From NCBI GenBank assembly GCA_024345305.1, contig BRON01000003.1, forward strand, positions 558,001-622,000: 64,000 nucleotides of DNA, read 5' to 3'. How positions within the stretch are numbered: position 1 is the first letter of the stretch; every line of letters begins with the position of its first letter. The position numbers and the translations under genes are program-made. This DNA is from Mrakia gelida. Lineage: Eukaryota > Basidiomycota > Tremellomycetes > Cystofilobasidiales > Mrakiaceae. Of the stretch, positions 1 through 11,952 are shown piece by piece. A model generated the notes under the pieces. It ran no database searches. It saw only the letters and a list, made by a program, of their open reading frames with translations, and was not told the origin of the DNA.

Positions 1-1665
1 GAAGGGAAGGTCGGGGTCAGAAGGGAAGAGGGCGAGGAAGATCTTCGCAGAATGTGTCGTACCGTAACGATCTTGGATGCACGCCTCGAGCGCTTCGAGT
101 GACACAGTTCTCTTGGAGATGGTATCCTTCGAGGGCTGACTGTCCTGGAAGAGCGGGACGAAAACGGAGGGAAAGCGGAGTGAGCTTGACCTCGTCCGAG
201 GGAACTAGGTGAGATAAGGGCGGTGGAGGAAGAAAGGCAGACCTTGTATATCTGGAGGATGTAGGCAGTCCCAGAAAGGAGAGAGTGCGGTACGATGATA
301 GGTTTTTCGGGAATCTTGGACCTGAGATCGACCTGAGGTCGAGGACAAGGAAGGGAAAGTCAGGAAGGGAGAACGAGGGCGGGGTTGGAAGCTCGAAAGA
401 GAGCGAAGCTCATACTTACACCGTTGACCATGCTTCTCCAGGTCGGAAAAGCTGAGACGGGGATGCAGCTCTGAGATATGTCGGTCGATTCGAAGACGAG
501 GGAGGGGAAGAAGACGGATGAGGGAGCCGGGAGGAGATGGTGGTCGGGGAAAGCTCGCAAACGATGAGCTCGTCTTCCTTTTCGAGAGCGGAGACAGGAT
601 GGACGTTGCTAAGGAACGAGACAAGATTTCGTTCAGGTTTTTGAGGCGCCATGGAAGAGAGCATGACCTAGATAATCAGAAGAACGAAACGAAGGATGAA
701 CGAAGAAGATCAGCGACGCGTCTAGTTCCGAGCTCGTTCCTCCTTCGCCACCGACGGCTCCCATTCTCAGGTCGAAAAAGTCTCCAAGAGCATAGCGAAC
801 CCATACTCACATATTACTCGACGTCTCTCATCCGTTTACCGTCGACCTCAACAACAAAAAGTACTTCTTCCACGTCGCGTCCGCGACCTTCTTCTCCTCT
901 CTATCCGAAAGTCTCACCTCGCACAGCTCCTCCAGCACTCCCATACTCCTCAGCTCCTTTCCTAACTCCCTCGCGAGCTCTTCATCATCTGCACTCCAAC
1001 TCCAGGGCCCATACAACGCCGTCTTCCTCTTCTCCTCCTGCGAAAGCGGAGTCTTCCACCCCATCTTGTTGTTGAAGCTCTTGAGAAGTAGCGGGACGAC
1101 GGCCTTGGCTTGGTGAGCTATCGAGGGGAGAGAAAGGAGAGGCAAGGCACCTTCGGTGTGCATGTAGCCTGAGGCTGGGTTGAAGAGGAAGAGGAGGTCC
1201 AAGGGAGGGTTGAGAGGGACGTGTCGAAGGGAGATGCACCAGTGGTGGGGGCCGATACCGGAGATGAAGAGTAGAGAGCGAGGGAGGGAGTTGAAGGTCG
1301 CGACAAGAGGGATGGTCGCTGAGGAGGGGGTTGAGGTAGAGGAGGAGGAGGGGTCGGAGGGAGGTTTGGTCGAGCGGATAAGGAGGCAGGTCGGTTTGTG
1401 AACCTTCCAGTGCGAGCGTTGGCATTCTGAGGAGCAGTAGAAGACTGGGTAGATAGAAAAGAAAGGAATGAAGCTAATCAGCTACTCGAAAGTCGATACA
1501 GAGGAATAGGACGCGTGCTAGAGGGAGTAGGAGAGGAGCGGGAGGGCGATGGCGGACGAGCGAAGTGTCGAGCTCACCTTTCGAGCAGCCTCCGCACTTC
1601 ATCGAACAGTTGCCCTTGAAGCAGACAGCGCATATGGTAGATATAGGTCCTTGATCGTCCGACAT
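1..1665 (-). CDS. MYND zinc-finger protein, 3' part cut by window edge
   Basis: The first exon (1665 to 1578) encodes MSDDQGPISTICAVCF and the start of a cysteine-rich finger; a GTGAG intron joins it in frame at 1444 to a second exon reading FYCSSECQRSHWKVHKPTC. Together they give the C-x2-C, C-x2-C, C-x3-C, H-x3-C spacing of a MYND finger, a zinc-binding protein-interaction module. The rest (lysine- and leucine-rich, exons down to position 1) matches no family I recognise, and no SET domain is visible, so it is not called a SMYD methyltransferase. At least three more introns are needed (about 665-838, 345-420, 135-210); the junction near 838 is the least certain. The start is the only ATG before the finger. 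It is divergently arranged with the next gene across about 160 bases. The finger is secure; cellular role unknown. Confidence 0.7.
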
Positions 1666-1825
1666 GATTGAATGGATTTTGTTGTTGTTGACGGTTGGGA
1701 GGGATGCAGCGTGACCTTTCTTCGTTCGACTTTTCGCGAGCTTCGAGTCTCCTTCCCTCCTTCCCTCCTCACGTTCACCTTCTCCATCGAGATCGACTCT
1801 TCGTCTCTTCCCTCGCGCGCCCACG
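1666..1825. promoter_or_regulatory. Short divergent intergenic region
   Basis: Only 160 bases separate the start codons of the MYND-finger gene (minus) and the next gene (plus), so both promoters and 5' leaders must fit here or overlap the coding exons. The plus-strand side is pyrimidine-rich just before the ATG at 1826, as seen ahead of other genes in the window. No TATA box is evident. Confidence 0.4.
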
Positions 1826-4800
1826 ATGACGTCCTCCTCCTCCTCCTCGTCTACGACTTTACACCCACCCCCACCTCTTCACCCTACTACGCCGTCCAAC
1901 TCTCCGTCGGAGAACTCTGGCTCTCCTCCAGGATCGGACAACGACGACACTCCTCCCGCCGATGGATCTTCCCTCGTCGACGCTCCCAAGAAGAAGAAGA
2001 AGAAGAAGAAGCGAGCCAAGAAGCTCCCGAAGCTGTCTGAGGAGGAGAAGGAGGAGCAGATGATCAAGGCGGCGGAGCTACTCGCTCTCGAGGAAAAGAA
2101 GCAGAGGAATCGACCCTCGAACAAACCCAAACCTCAATCGGTCTTGTGCATCTCAAGGAACAAGCACTGGAGACATATCTCGGCTTATCATGTTAGTACA
2201 CAGCCTTATCTTCTATCCTCTTCCGACTTTCGAGCTGACTTTCCTGTCTTCTCCCATCTATAGGGACCCTGGCTTCAACTCCCCGTCGAGGTTCGTCTCT
2301 CCTTCTCCTTCCTTTGAGCTTCCCATCCCTTCCTTTCTTCCCTTTACTCACCTCTTCGTCGCTCCTTCCTTGCAGCTCCTCGAGTCTCTCCTCTCTCTCA
2401 ACCTGGATCCCATCTCCCTCCAGTCCGTTCCAGCTCGAAACATCCATGGAATCCCCTCTAAGCTCCTCACAGGCGGATCCGGAAAGGAACGAGACAAGGG
2501 TCCGACTCCTCCTCCCATTGATCCTGGAGTCTTCAGGAGCGTTATCAACATCAGGAGACTCGTAGATGAAGGTCAGCACTGTTCTCTCTTGCCCTGCTGT
2601 CTCGGTTCAGATGGAGATGGGAGGTGAGGGGAGATAGAGCACGAGCTGACCATTTCTCCCTCCCTCCACCTCGCTTTCCAGCTTCCGACCTCGCCGTCCG
2701 AGCCTCGAGTGGTCTCTCGGCTTTCAACCTCTCTTCCATGAGCAGCCAGAGCCTTCAAGTCGACCTTCCTCCCAACAAGAACGGTCGGGAGCCTTCGATG
2801 TCTGCCATTCGGACCCATCGTCTTCGAGCTCTCGCTTGTCAGCGTCTCGCAGGTCAGCTTCCTTCCTTCCCTCTTTCTCTCGACTTACAGAGCTGACCGA
2901 GCTTGTGTTCTTATCCCTTCAGAGGCCTACAAGTGGGATGAGATCGCTGCTAGTGTGATGGTCATGCAGGGAGCTAGCGCTCTCGACGATTTGGCTGAGA
3001 AAGTGTTGCGGATAGGTGAGCTCGACTTTTCCTCCTTCCTTCGCTCTTCTTCCCTCGGTCAGCCCCAGGACTGACTCTGCCACCTTCTTCGCGGCTCATC
3101 ATCAGATCCCACCAACCCCGACGCTCTCTACGTTCATTTCTTCCACGAGAAGATCCCTTCCAGGTTCGTCTTCATCTCCTCGTCTCGTCTTCCCTCGCTT
3201 CTCGGTCGAGTTCTCATCAACTCCGCTGTCTCTCGTCTCCCTCCTCCAGGATGGTCGCCGAGAATACCACTACCGACGTCCTCGACTCCCTCATCAACGC
3301 TCATCCTCATCGGCTCGAGTTCTACCGGACTAGAGGAATCGTCAAGGTCTTCCTCGACCAGTACGCCGCCGGAGCGCGAGACTTCACCCACGCTCTCGTC
3401 GAAGCGCGAGCTGCTCGAAAGGGTCGCCAACATCACTCCCGGGAGGAAGCCCGAGCCAACGGCAAGAAAAAGGGCAAGGCTTCGGCCTCGAACAGCTCGA
3501 CCGCCCTCGTCACGACCTCTGGAGGAGTCCACATGGAGGAGATCGAGGCGATCCCTCGTCAGCCCAACTCGTTCGACCTAGGGAACGAGAAGCCTCAGCA
3601 GCACTCCTCTGTTGGACCCGAGGCTCCTCTCCCTATCGAGCCTCAGTGCTTGTTCCTTCGAGGATCGAGCTACTTGATGCACGCCGTCTGGCTCATCGAG
3701 TCGGCTGCTCTCAAGCTCGAGGAGGTCGGAAGGACTCCTCCTGGTGACGGGATGGAGCTGAGGCTTTGCAACCTCTCCCACGGTCGGTTCGGTGGTATCG
3801 AGGTCAGTTCCGACGTTCCCTCGATCTCTTCAGGTCCTTTACGGAGGTCCGTTCGATGAAGTCGCGTCGCTGACTCTTTGCTTCTCGTCTCGTCTCGCTC
3901 AGATCGGAAACCCAGACGGTCCCTTGGGTTCCAAGTTCGGAAAGAAGCTCAACGCCTACCGAGAGGTCTTCGGAACCGACAAGTGGAAGACGGACGTTCA
4001 CGCTCTCGCTCGGAAGTCCATCAGGGATCATGAGCGGTTCCTCGCTCACTTCGATCAGGTTCGTTTCGACGCGTCTTTCTTCGGCTCTCCTGCGCCCATC
4101 CTCTCTTCTTCTCGAACTAACCTCTCTCGCTCCCCTTCTTCGTTCCTCCTCGTCAGATGGAATCCCTCGCCATCCACTTCGACCAAACCACCCTCGAGGA
4201 ACTCCGCAACGACCCTCTCCAACGCGGTCCTCGAAACCCTCACCTCGACTTCTCCGGTCCCGACGGCAAACCCGCTTCCCAAACCTTCACGACCTACCAC
4301 CCTCTCCTCGTCGAATCCCACTACTCCATCCTCCTCGACTACCTCCTCCTCGGAGACTTCCCAGCCGTCCTCAACTCCTACGTCAAAATCGCTCACCTCG
4401 TCGACGGACTCGAAGGTTACCCGGTCTTCCTCCCCGCGAGATCGATGGCTCAGGCTGAGTTCGTCGAGGTCTTCGAGAGGCTTTTGGGTGGATGGAGGTT
4501 CGGTGCCACCCCCGATGTCAACGCTCCTGGAACGAGGATGATCATGCCTCCCGTCGAGGCCTCGAAGCTCCCTTCGCCTTATCCCAGCGGATCATCCCCT
4601 TCCCCTCTCACTCCCTCGTCGTCGGCTACCTCCTCCTCCTTCGACAACATTCCAGGACGATCCTCCTCCCCTCCCTCTGGATCAGGCTCAGGAGGAGGAT
4701 TCTCCCACAACACCGTCCACATCAACGGAAACGGCTCAGCCTCAGCCGTCGCAGGAGGTTCCCGATCCTCCTCCCCTCAGCTCGCTTCATCAGGACGCGT

Positions 4801-5216
4801 TACCCCTTCCTCCTCCTCCTTCCCCAACGCTTCCTCCTTCACCAACGGAAACAACAGCGCTCCTCCTGGCAACCGAAGGGACGCTCCTCCTCCCATCGAC
4901 TTGGTCAAGTCCCTCGACGCGGTCAGGCAGTTGATCGTCAAAGCTGGGATCAAGGCGAAGGAGAGGGAAGCGAAGACGGCGGAGAAGGTGGCGGAGGCGA
5001 AGAGGCAGGGGAAACCTGCTTCGTTCGGGTCGATCAATATCCCTCTTTCTGGACCTAGGGTCGAGGTACGTGTCTCACTTTCTCGTTTCGGTTTCGTGAG
5101 CTTGATCAAGACGCGCGCTGACTTCCTCGATTCGTTCGTTTGGTTTCCTTCAGGTCATCCTCGTCTGGCTCGCTTCGGTTGTTCTTCCGGAGCTCGAGGA
5201 CCTCAAGGCTGTGTAG
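1826..5216 (+). CDS. Large conserved fungal protein of unknown function
   Basis: An intron-rich gene for a protein of roughly 900 residues. It begins with a Ser/Pro-rich stretch and a run of eight lysines followed by a charged helix. The first intron starts at 2192 and a 27-base exon (2264-2290) encodes GPWLQLPVE, then LLESLLSLN and later RLVDEA.DLAVRASSG. The middle is helical and reads like tetratricopeptide-type repeats (residues around DPTNPDALYVHFFHEK and HPHRLEFYRTRG). After about 4560 a Ser/Gly-rich disordered linker precedes a conserved-looking C-terminal helix ending VILVWLASVVLPELEDLKAV, stop at 5214. Splicing stays in frame throughout. The pattern resembles an uncharacterised family widespread in fungi that I cannot name; function is not assignable. 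The lysine run could be a nuclear localisation signal (inference). Confidence 0.75.
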
Positions 5217-5789
5217 TCGGGTGTGAGGAATAGGGAGGAAGGAGTTGAAGAAGGAAGGAAGGGGAGGGAGAGAGGGAGGGAAGGGAGAGGAGAGTCGCGA
5301 TCTTGGTTCGGTTTGGGAAGGGAGGATTTTTCTTTTCTTGTCGGTTTTGTTTTCGCTCTCTTTTCTTTGTTGCTCAGAAGAAGAAGGATTTTAAACTATG
5401 TTTCACTGCTCTATACTGTCGACGAGGAGGGAGGAAAGAGACGAGACGAGACGGGAGGAAGGAGGACGAAGCGAGCGAAAACGTCGCGTCGAGCTCACAG
5501 CGCCTCGACTACCTCCCAAACCGCCACCGCGTCCGAACCCTCCCAAACTCGGTTTCTGCGCTTCTCGAGCTTTTCCAGGACTCTCTGTGGATCAGGAAGG
5601 AGACAAGGTCGGTTTCGAGAAGATATATTTGGAGACGAGAAGAGGTCGAATCGATAGCAAGAGTGAGTTGCGAGCTCCTCCCTTCCTTCCTCCTCCCTCC
5701 CTCGCCACCTATCCCAGATATCCTTTCTTCGCGTCTCTCTCAAGCTTGGTAGCATTCTCTAACGCATACACGCTTTCCTTTCTTTCCAG
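5217..5789. other. Intergenic: 3' and 5' untranslated regions
   Basis: About 570 bases between two plus-strand genes. The first part is GA-rich, then T-rich around 5325-5400, fitting a 3' untranslated region and polyadenylation area. The second half is C-rich, with ctttccttt just ahead of the ATG at 5790. An apparent open frame overlaps the next gene out of phase and shows no protein-like composition. No RNA gene or repeat seen. Confidence 0.5.
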
Positions 5790-8700
5790 ATGTCTCCCAC
5801 GAACCCTCCGTCGCATTCCACCAAACGAGCTCGCTCTCCTCCTCCTCCTCCTCCCAGTGCCTCCGAAGCTCCCGCCATCGTCTCGTCCTCCTCCTCTCAT
5901 GGACCTCACAAGATCAAGAAGATACGTCTCTCGATGGGAAGTCCAGCCACAGCAGCAGATACCAGCACCAACAGCAACTCCACCTCCACCACCTCAACCT
6001 CAACCTCTTCTCGAAGACCTCCCTCCCTTATCGACTCCGTCAACTCGAACGCATCATCCCACGGAATCCCAAGCCCCTCAGCCTCGGACTCCTTCATACA
6101 GGCAGACGAGAGCTCAATCGTAGGAGGTGGAGACATGGAGGTTGAGGTCCAGATAGAGGTTGAGAACGGGAGAAGGACGGAAGGAGGAGTGGGAGCTGGA
6201 GGTGGTGAGCTCTTGAAGCTCGGTCCACCCTCCTCCCTTCTCGCTCAAGTCTCTTCCTCCAACTCCAAGAACCCATCAGCATCATCTCCCTCCTCCTCCT
6301 CCGCCCGAAACCCCAACAGCCAAAAACGACTCTCCCTCGGCAGCAGCAGTCAACAAGCAGCTCCCTCCTCCCCTTCCTCCCAACAGCAGCACCTCCCTCT
6401 CCCTCTCCTCTCCCATATCTTCACCTCCCTCCTCGTCCCTCGAAAGAGAAGCCGACTCCCCTCCATCGTTCCGCTGCCCAACTTTCTTCTCGCGCTGTCG
6501 TTGCTGAGGAGTGTGCTGGCGGGGAGGTCGTCCTCGCTGTCGCCGAAGGAGGAGGTTGAGTTGAGGGTGTTGGAAGGGTGGGTCGGGTTGGAGACGGCGA
6601 AGGTTCTGCTAGGGAGTGAGAACGAAGGTGGGGAAGGAAGGGAAGTGTGGGGAGAGAGAGGGAAGAGGGAGTTGAAGGAGACGGAGATGGGGTTGAGTAA
6701 GGGAGTGAGTCGCTCGGGTCGGGTTTGGGACGACGACGCGTGAAGGCAGTCGCGAGTTCGTTCGGACGAGCTGACCTTGTTCTGCTCGTTTCTCTTTTGC
6801 TCGTTTCAGATCATTCTTTGCCAGAAGGTAAGCCGCCCTAGCCTTTCATTCTCGAGACACCTTCGCCTGAGCCAGGCTGACATCTTCCTTTCGTCTTCGG
6901 CCAGCACCCCCACCTCGCTCCGTACCTTCATCAACTCATGATCTTCCAGGCTGAGAGTGCTTCGTTGGTGGTTAGTTTTCTCTCGATCCTCCTTTCTCTG
7001 GCGTTTTTCCCTTCTGACGCGTCTATATGGGCTTCGTTCTCACCAGGGAAACTCCAAGTTTGCGATCAAGACGCTCAAACGATCCCTCACGTCCGCCTCG
7101 TCGTTCGTTTCCATTTTCCTTTCGCTTCTTTTGTCTCCACCTCGCCCTTGAATCTGACCCTTCCTCCCTTCCTCTCGTTTTCTCCAGCCTCCCTCTCCAC
7201 CAGCACTACTCCCTCCTCCTAACCCTCGCCAACCACCACCTCACCTCCCCTCACTCCTCCTCCGGAACAACCCACGCCCTCACCTCCCTCACGCTCCTCC
7301 AGAACCTCGCCCTCTCCAAATCCCACTACACCCTCGCAACCATCGCCCAACTCTCCAAGCTCGGCATCCTCGTCAAGGAAGGGAGCTGGAGACAAGCTCG
7401 CGACTCGCTCGAGGCTCTCGAGAACGAGATTGGCTACGTCCCTCCTCCTCCTCCTCTCCCCAAGGACGGAGGACCGGCCAAGAAGGAGGAGATGGAGGTC
7501 GTCGTTGAGGTGCCGCCGGTGAGAACTAAGTTGGAGAAGCAGGTTTACACCCACTTCCTTTGCCTGGGAGCGATGGTTTATAATCATTTGGGAGAGGGAG
7601 CGAAGGCGACGGGGATGGTGAAGGCTTTGCATGCTGTTTTGGATGAGGGAGGGGAAGGGGATGAAGGTTTGGGTGGTGGAGTTTGGGAGGTGAGTTCGCT
7701 TTTCGTCTTGCGTTCCTTCGCTTGGGGAAGAGATGAGGGCTGCTCGGCGCGTCGCTGACCTTCAAGTCTTCGTTTCGATTCGTCTCGTCAGATCCCAATC
7801 GGCGCAGGAAAGCAGTCGTCGCCTTCGGAGACCATGGAAGGGACCCTCCTCGTTCAGTTCACTCCTCCCCATCTCGTTTACATCCTCGCTTGTCTCGTTA
7901 CCTGCATGTCGAAGAGGCTCGTTCTCTCTTTCCTCTCCCTTCGTTCGACGCGTTCTGATCGCTGCTTTCTCCCTTCGACTTATGCAGGGATCCGACCGGA
8001 AAACGACCCAAGAAGACCGTCTTCGTCGAGGAAGGGTTGAGGCAGCTTGCAGCGACCGGAGAGCAGGACATCACTTGTCAGTCGTCTCTCCCTCTCCCTC
8101 CGGACTTTGACGCGTCTCAGCTCGACTCGAACTGATCGTCCTTCGTTCGTCCGTTCCTCGCAGACGCTCCAAGCTCCTCCTACCGTCCGATGCAAGAATG
8201 GGACGCGACGAAGGCCACTCTCGAAGCCGAACTTCGATGCGAAGCCTTGGGAGTCTGCATCATTCGATCCGAGTTTGTCGAAGCTGAGAAGGTCAGTCCT
8301 TCGTCTCCCTCCCCGTCTCTCTTCCTTCCCTCTTCGGACGCTGACCGGTATCCTGCTCGTTTTGATCCGTCTTAGCTCCTCTCTGACCTCATCTCCTTCA
8401 CCCGAACCCACTCTCTCTTCCTCTCCTTCGCCGCTCGAATCACCCTCCTCCAAGCCCACCTCGCTCAAGCACTCGGGAAGAAGGACAAAGCTCTCGCGTA
8501 CTATAGAGCGGCTCATCATCTTGCTCTGCACCCTCCTTCCCCGCCCTCCTCTTCTACCACCTCATCTTCGAGCTCGAGTGCGGGGGCGGTGACTTCCAGC
8601 ATGTCGGATCTCGCAACGGCAGCGAAACTGGGAGAGATGGGTCTGATGATTGGGTTGGGGAGGTTGGGAGAGGTCAGAGAGGAGTGTGTCAAGGTCGCGA

Positions 8701-9546
8701 AGCAGTGCTGGAGGAACGCGGGCCTCGTGGGAGCCGATGTCGCTCTGGGAGCTGGGGATGGACAGGAGGATGTGGTGTTGAGGATTGCGGGAGGGTTGTT
8801 GACGGCTTTGATGGAGGGAGAGATCTTGAAGTCGAAGTGAGTCGCGCGCGTCGAAACGAAACGCCTTTTGCTCTCTCGTCTCTCTTGTACGAACCTGAAC
8901 CTGACTTTCGTTCGTTCGGTTTGCTTTGCGTGCTCGTAGGAAGCACCTCAAAGTCTGCCTCGACTTCGCTTCCTCCTCGTCGGACAACACAGCTCGACCC
9001 ATCATCCTTGCTCTCACGGCGGCTTTGTTCCTCGTTCGTCCCTTTTTCCCCTCGACCCTCCTTCTTCCCCTTCTCCCTCCTTGTCGTCGATCAAACCTGA
9101 CTCTCCTCCTCTACCTCCTTTGTTCGAAAACAGAACACCCGAGAAAAGCAATCGCTCATCATGCTCCAAACGGCTCTTCAACTCGCTCGCTCGCTCGGTC
9201 GAGATGGGACGGGAGGACACGCGAGCTTGGGACTTTGGTTGGGTCAGAAGTATGAACGTGAGTCGGCTCTCGTGCCATTCGCCTTCCTCCTTCTCGAACT
9301 GCGGCTGACTCGTGATCGTTCTGGTTTCGTTCGCGTTCCTCAGACACGCTCAGACGAAACGGGGACGAGAAGAAGGCGAATGAGATTCAGAAGTAGTGAG
9401 TCGTCGTTCTTCCTTTCGTCTGTCCGCTCCAAACTGACCTCGTTTCGTTCGCTCGCGCTCGCAGCAACAACCTCCACATCAAACGCCTCGCTGAACTCGC
9501 TGGGAAACCGATCTCGTCGTTGGAGTCGAAGCCTAAGGTCGAGTGA
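5790..9546 (+). CDS. Probable cohesin loading factor MAU2/SCC4-like
   Basis: MAU2/SCC4 is the TPR-rich partner of SCC2/NIPBL that loads cohesin onto chromosomes. The protein starts with a Ser/Pro-rich disordered region of about 210 residues, then helical repeats throughout: IILCQK and HPHLAPYLHQLM are small exons near 6810-6960, followed by a leucine-rich helical hairpin region (7170-7690), RPMQEWDATKATLEAELRCE (8190-8250), KKHLKVCLDFASSS (8940) and LQTALQLARSLG with LGLWLGQKYE (9163-9257), ending at the TGA at 9544. The repeat spacing and the 'LGLW' terminal section suggest the cohesin loading factor family (PF10345), but other TPR proteins such as APC5 are possible. About ten short introns are needed. 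It converges on VTA1. The gene model is good; the family name is tentative. Confidence 0.55.
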
Positions 9547-9914
9547 TCTGTCGTTCCTCCTCTCGCCCTCGCTTCGAAGTCTCCCAATTTCTCTTCTTCG
9601 ATTGCCAGCATAGCATAGCATCCTACTCTGAGCATCAGTTCTCCTTTTTCTGTCCTCGTATCCCATCATCGCCTTCGTTCTCGTTGTGAGAAAGACGCGT
9701 CGAGCTTGCCCTGCCTCGTTGCTCCTTTGCTACTGAGCTCGCGACCCGAGCTTCTCGTGCGACCAATGGAGAGACAACATAACGTGCTCGTTAAGAAAGT
9801 CATACCTAGAGAGATTAACGCGGGAGCCTACGCTAGATCTACCGAACCAAACCAACCCCACCCACCCATCTCCCTCCCCTCCGCTTCCCTCTCTTCCCTC
9901 CCTCCTCCTACCTC
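9547..9914. other. Convergent 3' ends, no gene seen
   Basis: 368 bases between the stop of the MAU2-like gene (plus) and the stop of VTA1 (minus). Both transcripts must terminate here. The sequence is pyrimidine-rich on both sides; no RNA gene or conserved frame is visible. Confidence 0.5.
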
Positions 9915-11620
9915 TCAACCCAACAGCTTCAACGCCTCCATCAACTCTGTCTTCGCCGTCTCCACATCCTCATAGTTCAACGCCGAGATGGCCCACTTCG
10001 CGTGCTTCTGAACCTTCTCGATCTCCGCCTGCGTCAACGGCTCGTCCCTCTTCACGGGCGTCCAACTCGACGCCGAAGGTGCTGGTGGAGGTGGTGCGGG
10101 TGCTCGAGTGACGGGTTTGGGAGCTGGCGCCTTAACGACCGGAGCTCGAGCGACGGAAGGCGAAAATGCTGGAGGAGGAGGAGGAGGGGAGGTAGGGAAC
10201 GAAGGAGGTTGGGGAGGCGCGGCGAGGTCGGAAGGGGGAAGGGGGGAGATCTGGATATGAGGTGGTTTCTCTGGTGTCACTGGCGACAACGGTTGAGTGG
10301 TAGGAGAGAGAGGTGCTGGAGGAGCCGAAGGAGCCGCCGCGTCGTTGTCGAGTCCACCTTCCTCCTCGACGGGTGGAACAGGGAACGAAGGTAGTCCTTC
10401 CTGGATCCCTTCGTCGTCGTCTCTTACTCCAGCGAAACGGACTCGGCCGGGGGTGGAGGGGAAGAGGACTTCGTTCTCCACGTCGTCCTCTTCTCCCTCG
10501 TTCGCGTTGAGCGACGTCGACGACTTCTTCAGGCCGAGCTGCTTCTCTCGATCGTCCACGACGGCTCCAGGGGTAGCGGCGTTGCTCCATGTTTCGCGAT
10601 GACGGTCTTGTTCCTCTTCAGCTTCGGTTTTGTCGAGAGGAGGGGAGGGGAAGGAGGGAGTAGGTTCGGTGGAGGAGGCGGAGGGAGGAGGACCTGCTTG
10701 AGGGACGGTTCCGGCTTTGAAGGCTTTGGAGAGAGAGGCGGCTTTGAAGCGGGAGTACTTGAGCTTGGCTTCCATCTAACGAATGAAATATGAAAGCGAA
10801 GGAGCGAAGAGGAAACGTCAGGATTGGGTCGAGACGAGCAGGGAAGGGAACGAGCTCGAGCTCGAGCTCACCTCCGCATCGTACTCTCCGTCATCAGCGA
10901 AGGATCGAGTGACCTCCAGGAACGTAGCAGCAGCGAGGAACTTCCTGACCGTGGCTCTGCGATCGACCAAGTCCGAAAAAGCAACAGCGGAAAGTCAGCG
11001 TCAGAGAAGCAAGCGAAACGGGGTAGTCGACGTCCTCCTCCCTTCCTCTCTTGGTTCGCTTCACTCACGGAGTCGCCTTCCCCGCTCTATCCTCATCATC
11101 CGCTCCAGCAAACACCTTGAGAGCAAAGTTCTCCACGTAAGCTTGACCTGCAAACTTGTTGGTAACAGCGTCGTTATCGGCCAGAATGACTTTCATCTGT
11201 TCCGTTCGAACGAAGGGGAAGGGCGGAGGAGATGGTTCGGGAGGGAGGGGCGGTCAGCTTCGTGTTTCTCCTTCTCCTTCCTTCTCCACTTCTCCTCCTA
11301 AGATACAGTACGGTCGAAAGCAGACGCACCTTCTCCAGCGCATCCAGTAGATCCATCAAGACTGCCGTCCCAGCTTTGGTTCGCTTGTCGGCCACTCCAA
11401 CTTCGACGGCCCAGAAGCAGCCTGATGAACGAACGGACGGAGGTCAGCTTGTCCGTCTTCCAGCGAGCTTCTCTTACCAGAAGCAGAATGTAGGAGTGAG
11501 CTACATACACCAGTAAGCCATAACAGGATCATGAGACTTGAGTTCCTTTGCTCGTTTGAGGAGAAGGTCGATGGCCTTGAGCTCGGAAGGGATCTCGGAG
11601 GGGAGGGAAACGTCGTCCAT
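9915..11620 (-). CDS. VTA1: Vta1, regulator of the Vps4 ATPase (ESCRT pathway)
   Basis: Vta1 (LIP5 in animals) binds and stimulates the AAA ATPase Vps4 that disassembles ESCRT-III on endosomes. The N-terminus MDDVSLPSEIPSELKAIDLL leads into a tandem MIT-like domain (LKRAKELKSHDPVMAYW, GCFWAVEVGVADKRTKAGT, VLADNDAVTNKFAGQAYVENFA), then EAKLKYSRFKAASLSKAFKAG. A Pro-rich linker of about 200 residues follows, and the protein ends in the conserved C-terminal dimer and Vps4-binding helices, QKHAKWAISALNYEDV then TAKTELMEALKLLG. Both hallmark ends are present, so it looks complete. About five introns of 60-100 bases, all in the N-terminal half. The start ATG at 11620 directly precedes the conserved N-terminus. 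Confidence 0.9.
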
Positions 11621-11952
11621 CTTGGACCGTTCAGAGAGGCAGAGAGACGAGTCTGAGGGGCGAGTGGGACTGGGGGTCGAATGACAAGAGTGAGGAGGGG
11701 AGCGTGAAGTCGAGAATGTGCTGGATGGCGGGTTGAAGAGAGAAAGAAGGAAGGGACGAAGCGAGCGAGGTCAACTCGCTGGAAGGTCGAGGAGCGAGGC
11801 CGTCATCCGTCGCACAGTCCGTCGCGTTTCTTATCTTTCCGAGGACGGAAAGCCTTTCGCGAGCCATGACAGAAAGAGAGGAGGGCATATGAGGAGCTAC
11901 TAAGAGTTTCGAAAGAACTATAAAGGTGAAGGTGACAGAGCTAGAGAACGAG
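11621..11952. other. Tandem intergenic spacer
   Basis: 332 bases between the VTA1 start and the NmrA-like gene stop, both on the minus strand. It must hold the VTA1 promoter and the 3' end of the upstream gene. Nothing else recognisable. Confidence 0.45.

Noticed and set aside
1..1665. MYND gene as a SMYD histone methyltransferase
   Set aside because: No SET-domain motifs were found on either side of the finger in the visible exons.
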